From: Ectobius pallidus
Lineage: Eukaryota > Arthropoda > Insecta > Blattodea > Ectobiidae
Assembly: GCA_964059195.1 (NCBI GenBank)
Contig: CAXKWD010000004.1
Span: forward strand, 118,888,043 to 118,952,042
DNA length: 64,000 nt
Direction of reading: 5' to 3'
How positions within the stretch are numbered: position 1 is the stretch's first letter; each line of letters opens with the position of its first letter. Shown here one piece after another: positions 12,452-23,819 of the stretch. Under the pieces are notes generated by a model. That model saw only the letters and a program-made list of their open reading frames with translations. It did not search any database and had not been told where the DNA came from. The translations under genes and the position numbers were made by a program.

Positions 12452-12735
12452 AACTTTGTGTTGAACTTTAACTTAGCTAGAGAAATTTATTGAAATAGTG
12501 TTAACCGTAAGAAAGGTAAATGTTCAAATGAAAGAAACTGTGATGCCTTGCAATAGTATTTTCCCTCGCCTGGATAGACAATAAAATAAAATTTGTGAAC
12601 TGCTGGATCAATACCTATAACAATTGAGAACACAAGATAATAAAGGTACAGCACGTGTTTTCATATAAACTGCGGATGATAAAGGTGATTGTGGTGTTGG
12701 CACGACCTGGAAGAGCCAGAGTATCGATCCGAACC

Positions 12736-12770
12736 CCCCTCCTCGCCAGGACCTGATGAGGAGGGGGAGG
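12736..12770. other. GC-rich hairpin
   Basis: CCCCCTCCTC and GAGGAGGGGG form a 10-bp perfect stem around a short loop. No neighbouring gene indicates that it is a terminator; probably a relic of a repeat. The rest of 12452-13080 shows nothing supportable. Confidence 0.5.
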
Positions 12771-13089
12771 CATCCGCAAGCAAGCGACAATGAAGAATAA
12801 TCACACTTCTTCAAAAACTCTTTTCAAAATTCACATTATTCAGAGAGGCTTTCCATGTTCAAGTTTGTATTCCCAGATGTCGGTGATCGGTCCAAATAAC
12901 AGATCTTTAGCAGTTACGAATGACATCACGTCAATGAAAAACAGAGATATTTCCCTCTCAACGGACTCTATAATGGAAAAAGGGTGTTGTAATTAGAAAG
13001 CTAATTTTTTATGCAATTACAGTTTTAGCATTTTCTTAAAACTTACTGTTTAATACTAAGTTCATCATGAGAACATTTTTAGGTGATAA

Positions 13090-13165
13090 ATTCCTTTGAC
13101 ATGGGATTCGAACCCAACACCTTCGGCTTTCCGTGCCGATACTCTACCGATGCTCACAGCACCAT
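13090..13165 (-). other. tRNA-like sequence (pseudogene or SINE head)
   Basis: On the minus strand it reads TGAGCATCGGTAGAGTATCGG (A-box region) and then GGGTTCGAATCCC (B-box/T-arm). I could not confirm a complete cloverleaf with acceptor stem, so it is treated as a tRNA-derived relic rather than a functional tRNA gene. Confidence 0.4.
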
Positions 13166-13439
13166 GTGGAATTTTTATCCTTTGATTGTTTAAACGTAAT
13201 TAGTGACTTCACTGAAGTACATTTACGTCATATATGGTATTGTGAGACAATACATGAAATTTGTGTTTTTGTGACCAGGTTTCAACTGTCAGAAACAATT
13301 TCATCATCAGAGGATTTTCTCAAGAAATTTAGAGCGACCAAATAAAACTTGGCCTATGTAAGTATTCACCAGGCTTACGAGGTGCCATCCAGTCAACCAA
13401 ATGTCATACGGAAATTGCACGAACAGTCATTCCATAACT

Positions 13440-13620
13440 TTTATTCGCCGCATTTATGTTATTTATTGGTGGGCCCAACTAAAGTTTTCTTGGATGTGAA
13501 CACTTCTCTAAATTCAAAAGGAAAACCAGTATATATTAAAACACATTTTTATACGCCACATTTCTGTCATGCGTCAGTGTGTTCAAGTAAGGTCTTCTCG
13601 GACACTACCTATTTCGCGGC
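13440..13620. repeat. Two diverged direct repeat units
   Basis: TTTTATTCGCCGCATTTATGTTA near 13438 and TTTTATACGCCACATTTCTGTCA near 13545 introduce similar blocks about 107 bp apart. An ORF at 13349-13627 spans them but has no recognisable domain. Elsewhere in 13166-14332 I see nothing supportable. Confidence 0.45.
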
Positions 13621-15151
13621 GTTTTAAATCCAAAAAGCATCATTTTTCGCCTGAAACAATTTTCATTGCACACCATTTTTCTTAAGGAGCTGTCGGTTCG
13701 ACTCACGATTTCCTGAAATTGCCGAAAGTAGATCTAGCAATCAACCGTAATATTTGAATTTTACTAGTAGTCTACCGGCGCTGTTGAACTAGTCCAATAT
13801 TCAGGGTTTCTTCTTTGCTATGTAAAACACATAGAGTAAAAGAGTGATTTTGACTAGAACTACAATTTTATTGCAAAGCGACTTCAAACTTAGCTGAAAT
13901 GAACTAAGAATTTTCTGGAAATACTGATTCGAATAGGCCTATGATTCATATGTACGAAAAGTCATGGCATCTGCACTGCATGCCATCAAGTGGAAAATGT
14001 TTGAGAAGGTTCATTGCGAGGCATCAAATTCATCTTTCAGGAAGAAATTATACAATCACAATTGATCGGCGATCTCAGAAAACTGTTGTTATGAAATCTA
14101 ATAGTTCACTTTGAAAAATACATAAATTAATCAAGTATAAAAATGTAATACTAATGAAACCCCGTTATACTTGCAACATCACAAAAATAATTCAACCGTG
14201 GTTGATCTCTTATTTGGAAATACTGAGGCTGTTCCAAAATTAACATGGAACAATTTGAAAATTTTCAAGATATCGTTCAGCCCACTTTTTTCTGGTCACT
14301 GGTATTCTAAATGTTTCCTAAAAAAAATCTGCATGATCACTAGAGACCGGACGTTAGGCACTTAAAACGTTCAAAATAGGCAGGCAAAAAGGCACTTAAA
14401 AATTGCAAAATAGGCACTAAAACTGTCAAAATAAATGCTAAAAAATGTACAGTTGCATGCCGTGAATACGGCTCAATCGAAATAAAAAACATTTCTAAAT
14501 TAGCCAGCTGCAAATTAACACTGAAATAATGTAAAATCAGTAAACGCGCCCAGTTAAAACAGCGGGGTTTAGCGTGTTCATGAATGCGGTCCGCGACCGG
14601 GCTGCCATCTTTATGAACGCAAGGGAAGTGATAGCGGTGTTACGTGACAGCAGTTGGGATCATGTGTTTGTGAGGATAACATGTAAATTAAGTTCGAGTG
14701 ATTCTGGTGGGCGTTTCTGCCGTGAAGACGATGACTGTTCTCCACGGCGTTTTTGGGTGAGACCGTTTCTTTTCTACTTTAAATTCATTTAACAAATTAT
14801 TCTTCATTCTGTGCTCACCCAATTTTTGGGCATCTAAATTTCGTTTTAGTATTTATTGAACTTCAATAGTAAAGTCATTATGCCGGTTTCTACTTTTGGA
14901 TTTTGAAACTACGCCATGCACCATGTAACTATTCATATTCAAATTTTGTCATGTCTTGTCCGTCAGTATATTCATGTCCGTCCGTCCGTTTCTTTCGTTT
15001 TCTCATGTTCTCCTGCGTTCAGGCAATAATTAAAGTCTCAGCATTTACCACGTAATAATACGATAGAGAGTGAAATATGTGTTGTAAAATTTTAATAGAG
15101 GGGCTAAATTCATATAGAAAAAGAACTTAAGATTCAATTGAGGGATTAGCA

Positions 15152-16076
15152 CAGGCCTTTCCAACTGAGGTGCTTCCACGGCGCAGGCCAGCACCGCTGT
15201 AGCACCAGAGGCAGCTCCACAGGTCTAGCCAGCGCCCAGCTTACAAAAACAACATTATTAATAACAATTTTGTGAACACATAAACACATCATTTTATTCT
15301 CTACTTGTGTTTATGGACATTTAGAATTTAAGTAGATTGTTAACATCGTTTTGCCGCAACTAATTTATCAATATTGCGTACAATCGATTTGGCAATGGAA
15401 ATTCAAAGTACAGCCTCTAAGGCAATGCCAGACAGAGAAGTCCTGGTTTTACTTTTATTTAAATTCATAATTGAAAACGTCTGTTCGCATGCATAAGTTG
15501 TCTCGAACACTGGCGTAACTTTTAAAGCAAGTGCGTGAAGTTTGGGAAATTTTTGTGGATGAATACCTTTGTAAAATGAAAGCAAATCGTCGGTGTATCT
15601 GTACTTTTGTCACCTTCGTTTGAAAACATGATGATTATTTTCAGGACAAAATATGGTGTCATAAATGTTTCAAGTTGAGGTGCCATATCATTAATTTCTT
15701 TGAATGGACATTGAATTCATCGTGCAAATTCTGTCACGACGTCTGATACTCTCCAAAGTTTTCGTAAATAGTCAAATTTAATGATTTTAATGAAGGAAAA
15801 TTGTCAAAATTTCCGGCTTATGTTGATCTTGAAATAATAAATTCTGCATTTTGAAAGCCTTAATTCTGTCACACGTGGTGCTAATTAACTAATTTCTCCC
15901 TTGCAACTAAATATTTAAATCATTTAAATAAGACGTTACATCCACCAAAAAAAGCTAAGTCAGCTACCCATTGTGCTGTCTGACGCACACCACTAATGGG
16001 GAAGGAGAGCACCGGGCTGCCGTTGGGTGCTGCGATGGTGCGCACCAGCGCAGAGTGCTCGAGTTGGAAAGGCCTG
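15152..16076 (-). mobile_element. hAT transposon (inner), nested in the outer hAT
   Basis: Ends CAGGCCTTTCCAACT (15152) and AGTTGGAAAGGCCTG (ending 16076) are inverted repeats flanked by a perfect 8-bp duplication GATTAGCA (15144-15151, 16077-16084). GC-rich subterminal blocks (15170-15240, 15995-16060) repeat GGTGC/GCACC words. At 925 bp it is an internally deleted copy. It inserted after the outer element. Confidence 0.95.
15403..15585 (-). pseudogene. hAT transposase C-terminal fragment (inner element)
   Basis: Sixty codons resembling the C-terminus of ZBED/GTF2IRD2-like hAT transposases: FPKLHALALKVTPVFETTYA followed by CEQTFSIMNLNKSKTRTSLS. The cysteine-containing CEQTFS motif is the dimerisation signature of that subgroup. 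Flanking minus-strand sequence (15600-15960) continues the similarity in broken frames. No intact transposase. Confidence 0.8.
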
Positions 16077-16184
16077 GATTAGCATGATTCTATGGGTTCA
16101 TATCTATTGGCATTACCAATATTTTCTGCTTTTTCTAGTCATTTGGAAATCTCCCTATTAGATACAGAGTGATTTAAATAGAAA

Positions 16185-16230
16185 CTATTATTATTATTTA
16201 ATATTATTATTATTATTATTTAATACAGGC
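16185..16230. repeat. (ATT)n-rich microsatellite
   Basis: Two short ATT runs separated by TAATATT inside the outer hAT. Confidence 0.85.
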
Positions 16231-16890
16231 TGATTAACATTAAGGAATAAAGTTTCAGAATACTTATGTGCAGGCTTTATGAACTCAAATGGGTTTTAGA
16301 TGTTCCATTTTAAGAATGTGTTAAGAAGTTTACATTATTAAATTATTGGTATTTATTGCAGTTTGTATATAAGCTGAGAGTTGTCGTTTTTACACATATA
16401 ATATATATTTTCCAATTCTACATTCCAAAAATGTTATATTTATGAATAAAGCTTTTCTAGAAAATTCCAACTCTTTTTATGCATTTTGCTAATTTCCTAG
16501 GTTTTCTTGTAATTGCTATTAATCATTTCTGTGTTTCATAAGGGAATAATGGGCGCCCAGTCATAAAGTTTAAACAGTAGCGTCACAGATTTGGCTAAAA
16601 ATGGTCGAAACCCGATCTACTTCATAAATCATATGTCCTAAGCTTCCGACATATGTAATAGTGACCTATAAGGGGCACAATGTCTCTTGTTACTAATTGA
16701 AATAAAATATTTAAATCATGGAGTATTTAATCAAAATAACATAGACCTACCTCATACACATAATATAGATGGATCTAACCGAAACACTTATATAAACAAT
16801 ATTGTTCATTTCATTAGAGCACTGTACCGGTACCACATTCAACGCACAATATTACCTTTACAAACACCTTTTGCCAATCATTAACCAACA

Positions 16891-17193
16891 TCATTGATTA
16901 CACATAATAACAAGATACAGTACTTTTTTCAAATGTTCTACTCTTAGGTTATGCCTAATATCAGACAGTACATTTTTTAGTACCGAAAACGACCTTTCCA
17001 CTTCTACAGACGTTATCGGAGCGTACTTGTAGAGTGGAAGAAATTGTGGATCAATATCAATTGAAACACTGTTTTCACCACTAAGACTCATTCCTATGTC
17101 TCTTAATAATTTATTATAATTTATAATTATTAAGGCTTCTGACAGTGGGTGTAATGTCATTAACCCATGAGATGCAAATTGCATGAATTTCAC
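16891..17193 (-). pseudogene. hAT transposase C-terminal fragment
   Basis: A 100-codon remnant of the transposase that would move the outer hAT. Residues about 55-95 contain ITSVEVERSFSVLKNVLSD and a following EHLKKVLYL, the conserved hAT C-terminal dimerisation motif (family knowledge: [T/S]..[A/V]ERxFS). The catalytic DDE core and the N-terminal zinc finger are missing. Only about 215 bp separate this fragment from the transposon end, so the 5' part of the gene was deleted. Non-functional alone. Confidence 0.85.
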
Positions 17194-17689
17194 AAATTTT
17201 TATGTAAATTTTCAATAAAATGCTGTTTTTTTCTTCGGAAAAGCGGAAATAGGCATTTGTAGGCATTATAAGTTGAAATAGGCAAAAATAGGCAGAGTTA
17301 ACTTTATGAAAAACAGCTCTAAGAATAGTATCTTGAACTTCTATTAAGTCATTTTTATGATATCTATAACGGTTAAGAATAGCCATTTTGCCTAACATCC
17401 GGTCTCTAATGATCACCTCTGCCATAAAAGTAAAACAAGTAGAAATAGAACTTCAAATTTCAGATTCAACATTCAGTACTTTCGTTTTTTAAATCTAATA
17501 CAATATATTTTTCAGCATTTTCAATATCCCTAGGCTGATTATTATTCATGTAACCTGAAGTTACTCTTTTTAATGATAGTGACAAAACATGTGTAAGCCT
17601 GTATAGGTTGAGGCTTTCACGTTTCTAGACATCAGTAGACGTAGGTGGCATGGTTGTCAGTCTTTGCTCCTGATACCGTACTCATTTGA

Positions 17690-18510
17690 TTTGTTTCTTA
17701 AGGAATAAGAAAAGGGTGTCCACTTTTACATATATTGTTCAATTTATACTTGGACGAAGTCATTAGGGAATTGCACATTAATTCAAAACGAAACTACGTC
17801 TTAGGAAAATTTTATATAAATTACAATTGTATTTGCTGATGATCAAGTAGTATGTACTAGCAAGCTCGGGAGATGATCTACAAAGAGAACTGTATGTATA
17901 TTAAGTAGATATAGCAAAAACGTATAATCTAAATATGTCCATTCCAAAAGCTAAAAGGCCTCGCTTTTCAATAAGCAAAGCCCATAACAGCCAAATAAAT
18001 AATGAGACAATAGAACAGGTTAGCTCATTTAATTATTTAAGATGTCACCTATTCAATAACCAAAATAAGGATATTGACACAAAACTTGCTAGATTTCAAC
18101 AAATCTTGGGTTCAATTAAATCAACACCACTAAGAAGAGTAAGGCAAGACAACCATTTTAAAATTGTATAAAGTAAAGGCACTGTCAGCCCTTTTGTTTG
18201 GTACAGAAGTACCAATAGGCCTATTGGACACTGGCAGAGTAGCATGGACGAATAATAGTGGAAGCAGAAATGAAACTGTTAACACCACAGCAGTATATTC
18301 TCTCCACGAACTTTAAAAAATGAAATTATTATGAAGTTATTATTAAAAATGAAGTAAACATGCCGTGTATTTTACAATCAATAAACGACTATAGAACTAA
18401 ATGGAGAGTTCAATTTTAGACTTGTAGACGGAACAGACCAAAATATCTAAGCCATGATAAAGAAGAAAACCGTAGTCTACTCATTTCTGTAAGATTCTGA
18501 GTCAACCCGA
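17690..18510 (+). pseudogene. Non-LTR retrotransposon reverse transcriptase fragment
   Basis: Broken-frame reading gives, in order: GCPLLHILFNLYLDEV-like residues (17715-17770; family motif QGCPLSPTLFNxYLDEV), an ADDQVV box (about 17835-17850; the YADD motif with its tyrosine lost), a 78-codon open stretch at 17935-18171 with NYLRCHLFNNQNKDIDTKLA, then an A.LFGTE block and AEMKLL near 18270. This matches the RT C-terminal half of RTE/endonuclease-RT type LINEs. Multiple stops and frameshifts; 5'-truncated and dead. Confidence 0.75.
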
Positions 18511-18584
18511 AGTATAGGTTATTTGAATAATCCCAATGATCTCATAAGAATTCGAGCCTTAACCATCTGTAGCGCATTGTATAT

Positions 18585-18608
18585 CAATTATATATATATA
18601 TATATATA
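18585..18608. repeat. (TA)n microsatellite
   Basis: TA run forming the insertion site of the mariner element that follows. Confidence 0.9.
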
Positions 18609-19288
18609 CGAAGGCCATTCGAATAATTAAAGAGACAAATTGTTCTGGGGAAAAGATGGTTGGTAGTAGGCCTACAAGTTTGTTACATTTAGGATTTTAG
18701 GTTGGCATCACTGGGATGAATTATAATCAGCTGATGGATCAACATTGCTCTGTTTATAACCTCAAAATTAAGTTTAACGATGTTGGGTCTTCTTGAAAAT
18801 TCCACATTGGTTGAACATCGTTCTGTGATTCGTTTTTTTATTGCTGAAGGTGAAAACCCATCTAATATATACTCTAGAACGACTAAAGTATATGGTGAAA
18901 GTTGTATGAACCGTGGAAATTTTTACAAGTGGGTAGAAGAGTTCAAAAGTGGTCGAGACTCAGTGACTGACGAACATCGTTCTGGCCGGCCTGTTGAAGT
19001 TGCGATTTAGCCCCCTCTGATTTTCATTTGTTCGGTCCACTAAAGGAGGCTTTACGCGGAAAGAAGTTCCAGGATAGCGAGGATGTCAAGAAATTTGTGG
19101 GAAATTGGCTCCGACACCAAGACAAAGAATTCTTTGCAGCCGGTATAAAAAAGCTGGTAACCCTTTGGGACAGGTGCATAAATGTTGTTGGGGGTTATGT
19201 TGAAAAATAGGAAAAGTTGTTTTGTAAAACTAAATGTTTTTTCTCCAGGTCAATTTGTCTCTTTAATTATTATTGAATGACCCTCGTG
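18607..19288 (+). mobile_element. Internally deleted mariner transposon
   Basis: Left end TACGAAGGCCATTCGAATAA and right end ATTGAATGACCCTCGTG are inverted repeats that run on into AATTAAAGAGACAAATTG on both sides, with TA flanks (18605-18606, 19289-19290). Length is 682 bp, against about 1.3 kb for full mariners, so roughly the middle half is missing. Confidence 0.9.
18780..19210 (+). pseudogene. Mariner transposase, N- and C-terminal pieces fused by deletion
   Basis: The N-terminal piece (18780-19010) is the helix-turn-helix paired-like DNA-binding region: residues VIRFFIAEGENPSNIYSRTT, then WVEEFKSGRDSVTDEHRSGR, the hallmark end of the N-terminal domain. After a stop and frame change near 19005 the C-terminal piece continues with APSDFHLFGPLKEALRGKKF, which includes the third catalytic Asp (APSDFHLF), and runs to VGGYVEK at 19207. 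The first two catalytic aspartates are deleted. Cannot encode a working transposase. Confidence 0.92.
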
Positions 19289-19289
19289 T

Positions 19290-19360
19290 ATGTATATATA
19301 TATATACAGCATATATATATGTATATATATACATACACATACATACACACACAAGCTCTT
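19290..19360. repeat. (TA)n/(CATA)n microsatellite
   Basis: Alternating TATATA, TACATA and CACACA tracts immediately right of the mariner. Confidence 0.9.
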
Positions 19361-19657
19361 TATTATACTAGTTTGGTTAAAATAAGTACAAACGATTTCA
19401 CCCCTTCTCCTTAGCTGCTGCAGATTGTGGTAAAATAATCCGCAGCATTTCCGGAACCGCGACGAGGACGCGAAGGATGGAATTTTCTGTCTTTCCTTTC
19501 ATGTTAAGAAAAGTATAATTACTCCTTGCACATATCAGAAATATCGCAAAAATGAAACACAGATTTTGGCTCCGTTATCGCCTCTATAGTGTCACCATAG
19601 GCCTACTATACAGGCGATTCACCAGGTACCAACCACTCCTTTCATTCAATGGCCTGT

Positions 19658-19687
19658 TTGATTCGTTATTAACGAATAACGAATCAA
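19658..19687. repeat. Short perfect palindrome
   Basis: GATTCGTTAT, then TAACG, then AATAACGAATC form a hairpin-capable palindrome. No function is implied. Confidence 0.6.
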
Positions 19688-19795
19688 AAGGCCAATGTTG
19701 TGGCCAAAAGTAGGAGATTCTGTAAAGGTCAATGTTATGGTCGAAAATGGGTTATTCTGTCGTTGTTACCTGGTCCTATTAAGAGTGGACTTCTT

Positions 19796-19955
19796 CAATA
19801 ATAATAATAATAATAATTATTGTTATTATTAGTATTACTATTATTTTATTGATAATAACATTTTTAATAAAAATAATTTTAACAATAATAATTTTTATAG
19901 TAATGATGATGATAATAATAAAAGAAGAATAATAAAAATAATAATAGTGGGTGGG
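19796..19955. repeat. AAT/ATT-rich microsatellite cluster
   Basis: Interrupted AAT, ATT and GAT triplet runs over about 160 bp. Confidence 0.9.
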
Positions 19956-20004
19956 TATAGCCTACTAACATCACGTACGAAGTACAGGGCTTTAGGAGGT
20001 TTCC

Positions 20005-20346
20005 TTGCCAAATACTAATTTGGTTAGACCCTTATTTTCCTGTAGTGGTCAGAGGAAAACCCAGTGCCTCGACGACCAGCTTGAGGAAATTAAGGTATTT
20101 TTTGGACCTGAATGGGCCGGGGAATTTAGTCCAGAGGCTGAAATTTATGAGTTTTTTTCCGACATAGACCATCTTGAAGAACTTCTTGCACAGGAACAAT
20201 TTATCGACGTCATTCTTAGATGTTATTTGTTCAAATCAAAAGAAAGGTTAATAAGCGCAGCGCATACTCAAAGAGCTACTATGCCAAGTTGCACTGCTAA
20301 GAGTCAAACGTTCGTAAAACAAAGGGATTTTAAAGTTTTATCTTAA
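20005..20346 (+). other. Unrecognised 113-codon ORF (possible exon or relic)
   Basis: The predicted protein has an acidic, coding-like central part (residues about 25-70, e.g. WAGEFSPEAEIYEFFSDIDH) and a basic tail. I recognise no domain. No clear splice signals, TIRs or neighbouring genes place it in context. It may be a decayed transposon ORF; a real gene is not established. Confidence 0.25.
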
Positions 20347-20639
20347 ACGAGTGACTAACCAGCAGTAATGTAATGTAACATTTCATGCCAATGATCAAAC
20401 CAGACATCTCTGCTATTTTCACACAGGCTCTCTCAGTATTGAGTTGCGAGATGCATACTTGTCCATCCGTAAAAACCAGATAATGCAACCTCACTGAACA
20501 GTGCTCATGAAATGGCTGAGTCTCTTTTTCTCTTCTGTCGTCCTCGAACTGTAAAATGCAACCTTGCACTTTCGTATTTTTCATTCCTTAACAATGGTCT
20601 TTACATTCAGTTGCGATTTTCTAAAATGGCATAGGACTA

Positions 20640-20830
20640 TATCGCCTGTCAGGTGAATGGTAAAGTGGTTAGCATTATTGACTATTCGCAGACCAGAGTT
20701 CGACCGCCGCAGCCTTGGATTTCTCTTAGGTAGGGAGGTCTGGAAACGGTGCTATCAGCCTAGTGAGGAGAACTGATATACTTTGTTAAAAGAAGTAGTA
20801 GCTCTCATTGGGATTCCACAGAGTTCGGGC
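20640..20830 (+). mobile_element. Degenerate tRNA-derived SINE-like sequence
   Basis: TGAATGGTAAAGTGGTTAGC (A-box-like) and, 35 bp later, AGAGTTCGACCGC (B-box-like) precede non-tRNA sequence containing GGGAGGTCTGGAAACGGTGC. SINE head, ends undefined. Confidence 0.5.
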
Positions 20831-21004
20831 TGTTCTATCCACTGTTAATATTACCAAGTATTTGCCAATAGTCGATAAGCTATCCACAGTTTTGGCTAAT
20901 ACTATTGCTAATGTTAAAAATACTACCCCTTGTATAGAAACCCATATTCACTGGATACAACTTCAATTTCATTAAATTATATCCTCACATTATGTAACTT
21001 ATGT

Positions 21005-23819
21005 TAGTCCTGTCGATATCCACTTTTTACCTGGAAAATATTCCGAAGTTAATGAAATTTTTACAGGTTATTTGGGGATACTCTATTATCCTAAGTTTTC
21101 GACCTCGAGGACTCTGTGCTAACTTGGGGGAGGTCAAAAACCTCAATTTTTGGAATTTTTTCAGTTTTTCACTTTTATCTCGTAAATAAGCATATTGTGT
21201 GCACCATAGTACTAATACAAAGTTGTAGAGCATTAAATTTGCTAAAATTTGGTTGATAAAAACGAATTTGTAGACCCAATATTAACCGAGATACGGCCGA
21301 TGAAACTTAGACAAAGTTTCTCGAAATGTAAAAAAATATCCGAAAAACGAAGGTTTTGGCGCTATAACTATTTATTACCATCATTTCCATGTTAATTATG
21401 TTAGTCACTCATTAATATCAACATCTTGGAATACCTATGACCCTCTTCCTCCACCCCCTCTTCCCACCCCTCCCCCTCCCCCAAACGTGAAGATCCCTGA
21501 TTTTAATGTAAGAAATGCATTTTAAGAAACCTTCTCACACTTAAAACCCTTTCGTTGTACACACAATGTGATGTCACCGGAGGGTGGGGGGATCCTCTGA
21601 CCTAGAGCCTATTGTGATTTGCAGTTATTTACATATTTTCGTGCCTGGTTATCACCCTACTGTGAATTCCTGTTAACCCATAATCTTGAACCTCAATAAA
21701 CTTAGGTCAGGTAGTTTAAAATAAATAATTAGTAACCAAGAATTAAAGTTTATAGAAGTATAGAATTTATTTACAAAAAATCATAAATTAGTGCATAATT
21801 ATAAATAATTAAGATAATTGCAGGTGTTATGACCAACGTAGAATTATTTTCAAATAATTAGTACATAGTGTATCAGGCTACGAAAATCTTGGAGCGCTTG
21901 GGGGCTGCCGGACCTTCCTCGTCGTCGTCGTCGTCATCATCATTGTCGGGGTCCATGGATACGTCAGTGGGATCCTCACTCTCGTCTGAGGCCTCAGCCT
22001 CTCACTGAGGCTGAGGGGAGTTTTAGCATGCTGTTCCCACGCAGTGCTTGCATACTGCACTCAATTAAGGCACGTGCATTATATGTTGTTACAAGAATGA
22101 AAAGCAATAAGATATCGTGTGGCAAGTTTTAAGAATGAAAATGTACTATTACAGCATCACTTAGTATTGACAAAGTGCATAAAAATACCCACCTCATTTG
22201 GTAAGCTTCCATCCCCATACAGAAGGCAACTTCTGATTTCTCCCTTGGTTTCCCATCCACGCCTGGACTTGCAAGTACATCCTGGCGGCATCTCTGGTTG
22301 GTGGCAGTCTGGCAAGTTGACATTTCGGCTTTGCCATGACTGTGGAAAAAATGCTGTACCTCAGGTCTTCGAGGTTGTCAAGTTCAATAGTCCCTCCATA
22401 CAGTAAAACAAGAAATTTCTTTCTAACATCAGCGATTTGAGTTGGAGTTGCGTCGGGGTCTTTAAAAATCGCCAACATCTCTGAAAGGCTAGAGTTCTTG
22501 CTATACATCTGCATCACCTTCTTCTTTCCAATACCAAAAGGTGCTGAGGTGGTGTCACATGCAGGAAAAGAATATCCTGTGGTTCGTACTTGAAGGAATG
22601 GGATGAATACAGCACAGTTTGGATGTTACCCTTTCCACTCTTCTGGAAATAGACGTCTTTTTTGGAAGAACCCAAAGCAGTGAGTAGCACCAGAAGATAT
22701 ATGTCGTAACCTGTTATGATGCACTATCATATTTGTCAGCAGCTAAGCTAAGACAGCAGCATCCACAATCATTACATCGGCGTCTTCTACTGCCTGCTTC
22801 ACTTGGATCCCCTTGGCTTCCATTTCACTCTTCAATATGGTTATGAAGTTCATCTTGTTGGTATCATTGGAAAAAAATTTCGCCTGCGAAATCCTGCTAA
22901 TCAAAGTTGTCTTGGAAAAGACAAACTTTGTTGAGGAGTGCAGCAAAAGAACGCCGATAACGTTCAGCTGCTTTGGTGCTTTGGTAGTTTATCCCAACAG
23001 GATAACCATCAAAAACCACTATGACATTGCTACCGAAGTGCCTATGGACGTAATCCATGTAGTTTTGGCAGACTACCTGAAATGTGGCTTCACTTGACTT
23101 GGTCCAAACAACCCTATGCAATAGAAACCCACCATCAATGACAATGCCTTTTCTGGCGCCAAAATCTACGTCTTCACCCACGATAGGAAGGAATGATCAT
23201 ACAGCATCGACAATAGACCCCCCTCCGGTGACATCACATTGTGTATACAACGAAAGGGTTTTTGGTGTGAGAAGGTTTCTTAAAATACATTTCTTACATT
23301 AAAATGAGGCATCTTCACGTTTGGGTTAGGGGAAGGGGTGGGAAGAGGGGAAGGAGGGAGGGGGTGATAGATATTCCAATATGTTGATATTAATTAGTGA
23401 TTAACATAATTAACATGGAAATGATGGTAATAAATAGTTATAGCGCCAAAACCTTCGTTTTTCGAATATTTTTGTACAATTCGAGAAACTTGGTCTAAGT
23501 TTCATCGGCCGTATCTCGGTTAATGTTGGGTCTACAAATTCGTTTAATCAACCAGAGTTTAGCAAATTTAATGTTCTACAACTTTGTATTGTACTATGGT
23601 GCGCAAAATATGCTTAGTTTACGAGATATAAGCGAAAAACTGAAAAAAGTCCAACATCTTTGAGGTTTTTGACCTCCCCCCAAGTTAGCACAGGGTCCTC
23701 GAGGTCGAAAACTTAAGATAGACATCCTAGAGTACCTCCAAATAACCTGTAAAAATTTCATTAACTTCGAAATGTTTTCCAGCTACCCCCCTTTTTTTTT
23801 CATTATATCGACTGGACTA
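21005..23819 (-). mobile_element. Transposon-like unit with ~600-bp inverted arms and a FEN1-like gene
   Basis: The left arm (about 21005-21590) and right arm (about 23217-23819) are diverged inverted copies of each other. Shared landmarks, read inward, are TAGTCC..GTCGATAT, GAAGTTAATGAAATTTTTAC, AGTTTTCGACCTCGAGGAC, GAGATACGGCCGATGAAAC and CCCTTTCGTTGTA. TGT follows the right end and precedes the left end, a possible 3-bp duplication. The enclosed region carries one minus-strand gene relic with nuclease-like motifs. No DDE transposase, integrase or RT is recognisable, so the mobilising enzyme is unknown. Confidence 0.75.
21873..23181 (-). pseudogene. Broken FEN1/XPG (PIN-like) nuclease-like gene
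   Basis: Read on the minus strand, the first piece (23181-22897) has VIDGGFLLHRVVW (Asp16) and VIVVFDGYP (Asp58), which recall the first Asp and the VFDG box of FEN1/XPG nucleases. The next piece (about 22890-22743) has AVEDADVMIVDAAV, matching the acidic E.[ED]A..I box; the frame then shifts to a YDIYLLVLLTAL stretch (about 22710), where the family's second Asp of the D.D box appears to be Tyr. A further piece (22517-22194) has LPPTRDAARMYLQVQAWMGN and ...VWGWKL. The C-terminus (to a stop near 21873) is acidic with a run of seven Asp and ends PKRSKIFVA. At least three frameshifts or stops break it. I recall similar multicopy unnamed proteins in arthropods; the nuclease assignment is motif-based inference. 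Confidence 0.6.

Larger units (their letters stand above)
14341..17408 (-). mobile_element. hAT transposon (outer), internally deleted, with nested hAT
   Basis: Terminal inverted repeats TAGAGACCGGACGTTAGGCA (14341) and TGCCTAACATCCGGTCTCTA (ending 17408) are flanked by a perfect 8-bp duplication ATGATCAC (14333-14340, 17409-17416), diagnostic of the hAT superfamily. Subterminal AATAGGCA words repeat at both ends. Without the nested element it is about 2.1 kb. The transposase remnant near the right end is only the C-terminal dimerisation region, so most of the gene is gone. Confidence 0.92.

Noticed and set aside
22119..23302. Plus-strand ORFs within the FEN1-like unit
   Set aside because: Antisense shadows; motif matches are all on the minus strand.
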